Assembly: GCA_018798825.1 (NCBI GenBank)
Contig: CP076354.1
Span: 186,001-250,000 of the forward strand
DNA: 64,000 nt
Source of the DNA: Ochrobactrum sp. BTU1
GTDB taxonomy: Bacteria; Pseudomonadota; Alphaproteobacteria; Rhizobiales; Rhizobiaceae
Direction of reading: 5' to 3'
Shown: positions 63,212 to 64,000 of the stretch, piece after piece
Position numbering within the stretch: the stretch's first letter is position 1
Layout of the letters: every line of letters begins with the position of its first letter
The notes under the pieces: generated by a model
What the model was told of the DNA's origin: nothing
Seen by the model: only the letters and a program-made list of their open reading frames with translations
The model's database searches: none
Translations under genes and position numbers: made by a program

Positions 63212-64000
63212 TTAAATCTTCCAGATGCGCTGCGCATTGTCGGCAAGAAGCAGTGCCTTTTCGTCTTCGCTGCATCCTTTAAGCAGCGCATGGGTTGTCG
63301 CCACCCATGTGGAAAGCCCGGCATCGACGTTACTCGCTAAGGTGCAGACCGGCCAGTCGCTTCCCCATACAATCCGCTCCCAGCCGAATGACTGAATCAC
63401 ATGCTCCACATAAGGGCGCAGTGTGTCGACGGTCCAGCTTTCAGCGTCAGCATAGGCCACCACGCCAGAGATTTTGGCGACCACATTGTCGCGTTGCGCA
63501 ATCTCGGTAATCCCCTTCTGCCAGACTTCCAGCGCACCTGATTTGATGTCCGGAACGCCGCAGTGATCAAGCACGAACTGCACGTCCGGGGCGAGATCTG
63601 CCAGCGCCAGCACCTTGTCGATCTGGTGCGGGAGTGTGCAGAGATCAAAGGTCAGGCCGGTGCCTTCCAGCCGCTTGATATTCTCCCGAAACAGAGCGCC
63701 CTCAGAGACATTATCGGGTACGACATGCAGCACACGGCGAAAACCTTTGATGAAAGGATTGCTGCGGCTCTGTTCCAGATATTCGGCAAATCCCGGTTCT
63801 TCCGGGCGGCAAGATGCAATCGCGCCCTTGATATAGCCATTATTTTGACGCGAGATTGCCATAATGTGAGCGGTCTCTGCCACAATTTCAGGGGCAGAAA
63901 CGTCCACTTCCATGTGTAATGCTGCTTTAATGCCGCAACGTTCGGCCTGCTTCCGATAGGTCTCAAACAGAAAATCGCGGTTCAAAGCTGGTACGTCTCC
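63212..64000 (-). CDS. Amidohydrolase-2-family (TIM-barrel) hydrolase, 5' end outside window
   Basis: This frame runs to the window edge without a start codon of its own at the family N-terminus; the first readable codons are GDVPALNRDFLFETYRKQA, which is internal, since related proteins begin with an IDTHLH motif. The 262 residues seen include LHMEVD, VLDHCGVPDIK, and IVWGSDWPVC, with the catalytic Asp of the last motif. The family includes lactonases and metal-dependent hydrolases of dicarboxylates or fucose catabolism. It converges on the CoA-transferase operon; the substrate is unknown. Confidence 0.87.
   Translation of the reverse strand, partial: GDVPALNRDFLFETYRKQAERCGIKAALHMEVDVSAPEIVAETAHIMAISRQNNGYIKGAIASCRPEEPGFAEYLEQSRSNPFIKGFRRVLHVVPDNVSEGALFRENIKRLEGTGLTFDLCTLPHQIDKVLALADLAPDVQFVLDHCGVPDIKSGALEVWQKGITEIAQRDNVVAKISGVVAYADAESWTVDTLRPYVEHVIQSFGWERIVWGSDWPVCTLASNVDAGLSTWVATTHALLKGCSEDEKALLLADNAQRIWKI

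Noticed and set aside
1..64000. CRISPR array or insertion sequence
   Set aside because: The only repeated units are palindromic gap elements without regular spacers; no transposase gene was recognised.

Overview
The window looks like a chromosomal segment from the Brucellaceae (Alphaproteobacteria), most likely an Ochrobactrum-type Brucella relative. I base this on recognised protein families, on local gene order that I recall from Brucella (grpE-hrcA next to rph; metH followed by the LuxR regulator babR/blxR and cysDN), on a BA14K-family protein, and on many ~100-bp palindromic intergenic repeats resembling Brucella Bru-RS elements. No database search was run, so the species is not fixed. 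No rRNA, CRISPR array, insertion sequence, integrase or phage structural module is visible.

Layout. 1-7.7 kb: end of a PfkB sugar/nucleoside kinase, a TRIC-like membrane protein, grpE and hrcA (minus), then a plus-strand housekeeping run rph, VOC protein, rdgB, hemW, rsmI, yraN. 8-12.8 kb: sulfate/sulfite assimilation cluster cysG, DUF2849, cysI-type reductase, cysH, DUF934. 12.9-15 kb: Dabb protein, ogt, a small membrane protein and a BA14K protein. 15.2-24.1 kb: metH with a candidate ArsR/SahR operator, the LuxR solo babR, then cysD, cysNC and cysQ, so that sulfate activation, reduction and methionine synthesis lie close together. A tRNA-Pro(UGG) follows at 24.2 kb.

24.3-28.1 kb is the most accessory-looking part: a Crp/Fnr regulator, a CsgD-like regulator whose receiver domain lacks the phospho-acceptor Asp, and two secreted proteins of unknown function (one Gly/Ser/Ala-rich, one Cys-containing). 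28.2-35.1 kb: glpR and glpD with direct-repeat operators between them, then a GAF-Fis regulator, an AldB-type aldehyde dehydrogenase, a zinc alcohol dehydrogenase and DUF779, apparently an ethanol/acetaldehyde oxidation set. A LacI-family regulator and an ABC exporter follow; the exporter is preceded by a palindrome and a short upstream reading frame that could be a leader peptide.

38.5-44.7 kb: minus-strand thiamin operon under a TPP riboswitch (thiD-thiO-thiS-thiG-thiE-thiY-tenA-thiX), with no ATPase gene thiZ at its end. 45-53 kb: PAS-GGDEF-EAL protein, copA with a CueR-type promoter, the membrane PQQ glucose dehydrogenase gcd (TTG start), and cueR. 53-64 kb: gdhA, an HD-domain phosphohydrolase, the heterotetrameric sarcosine oxidase operon soxBDAG, then a class III CoA-transferase overlapping a solute-binding-protein-like gene without a signal peptide, and an amidohydrolase running off the right edge.
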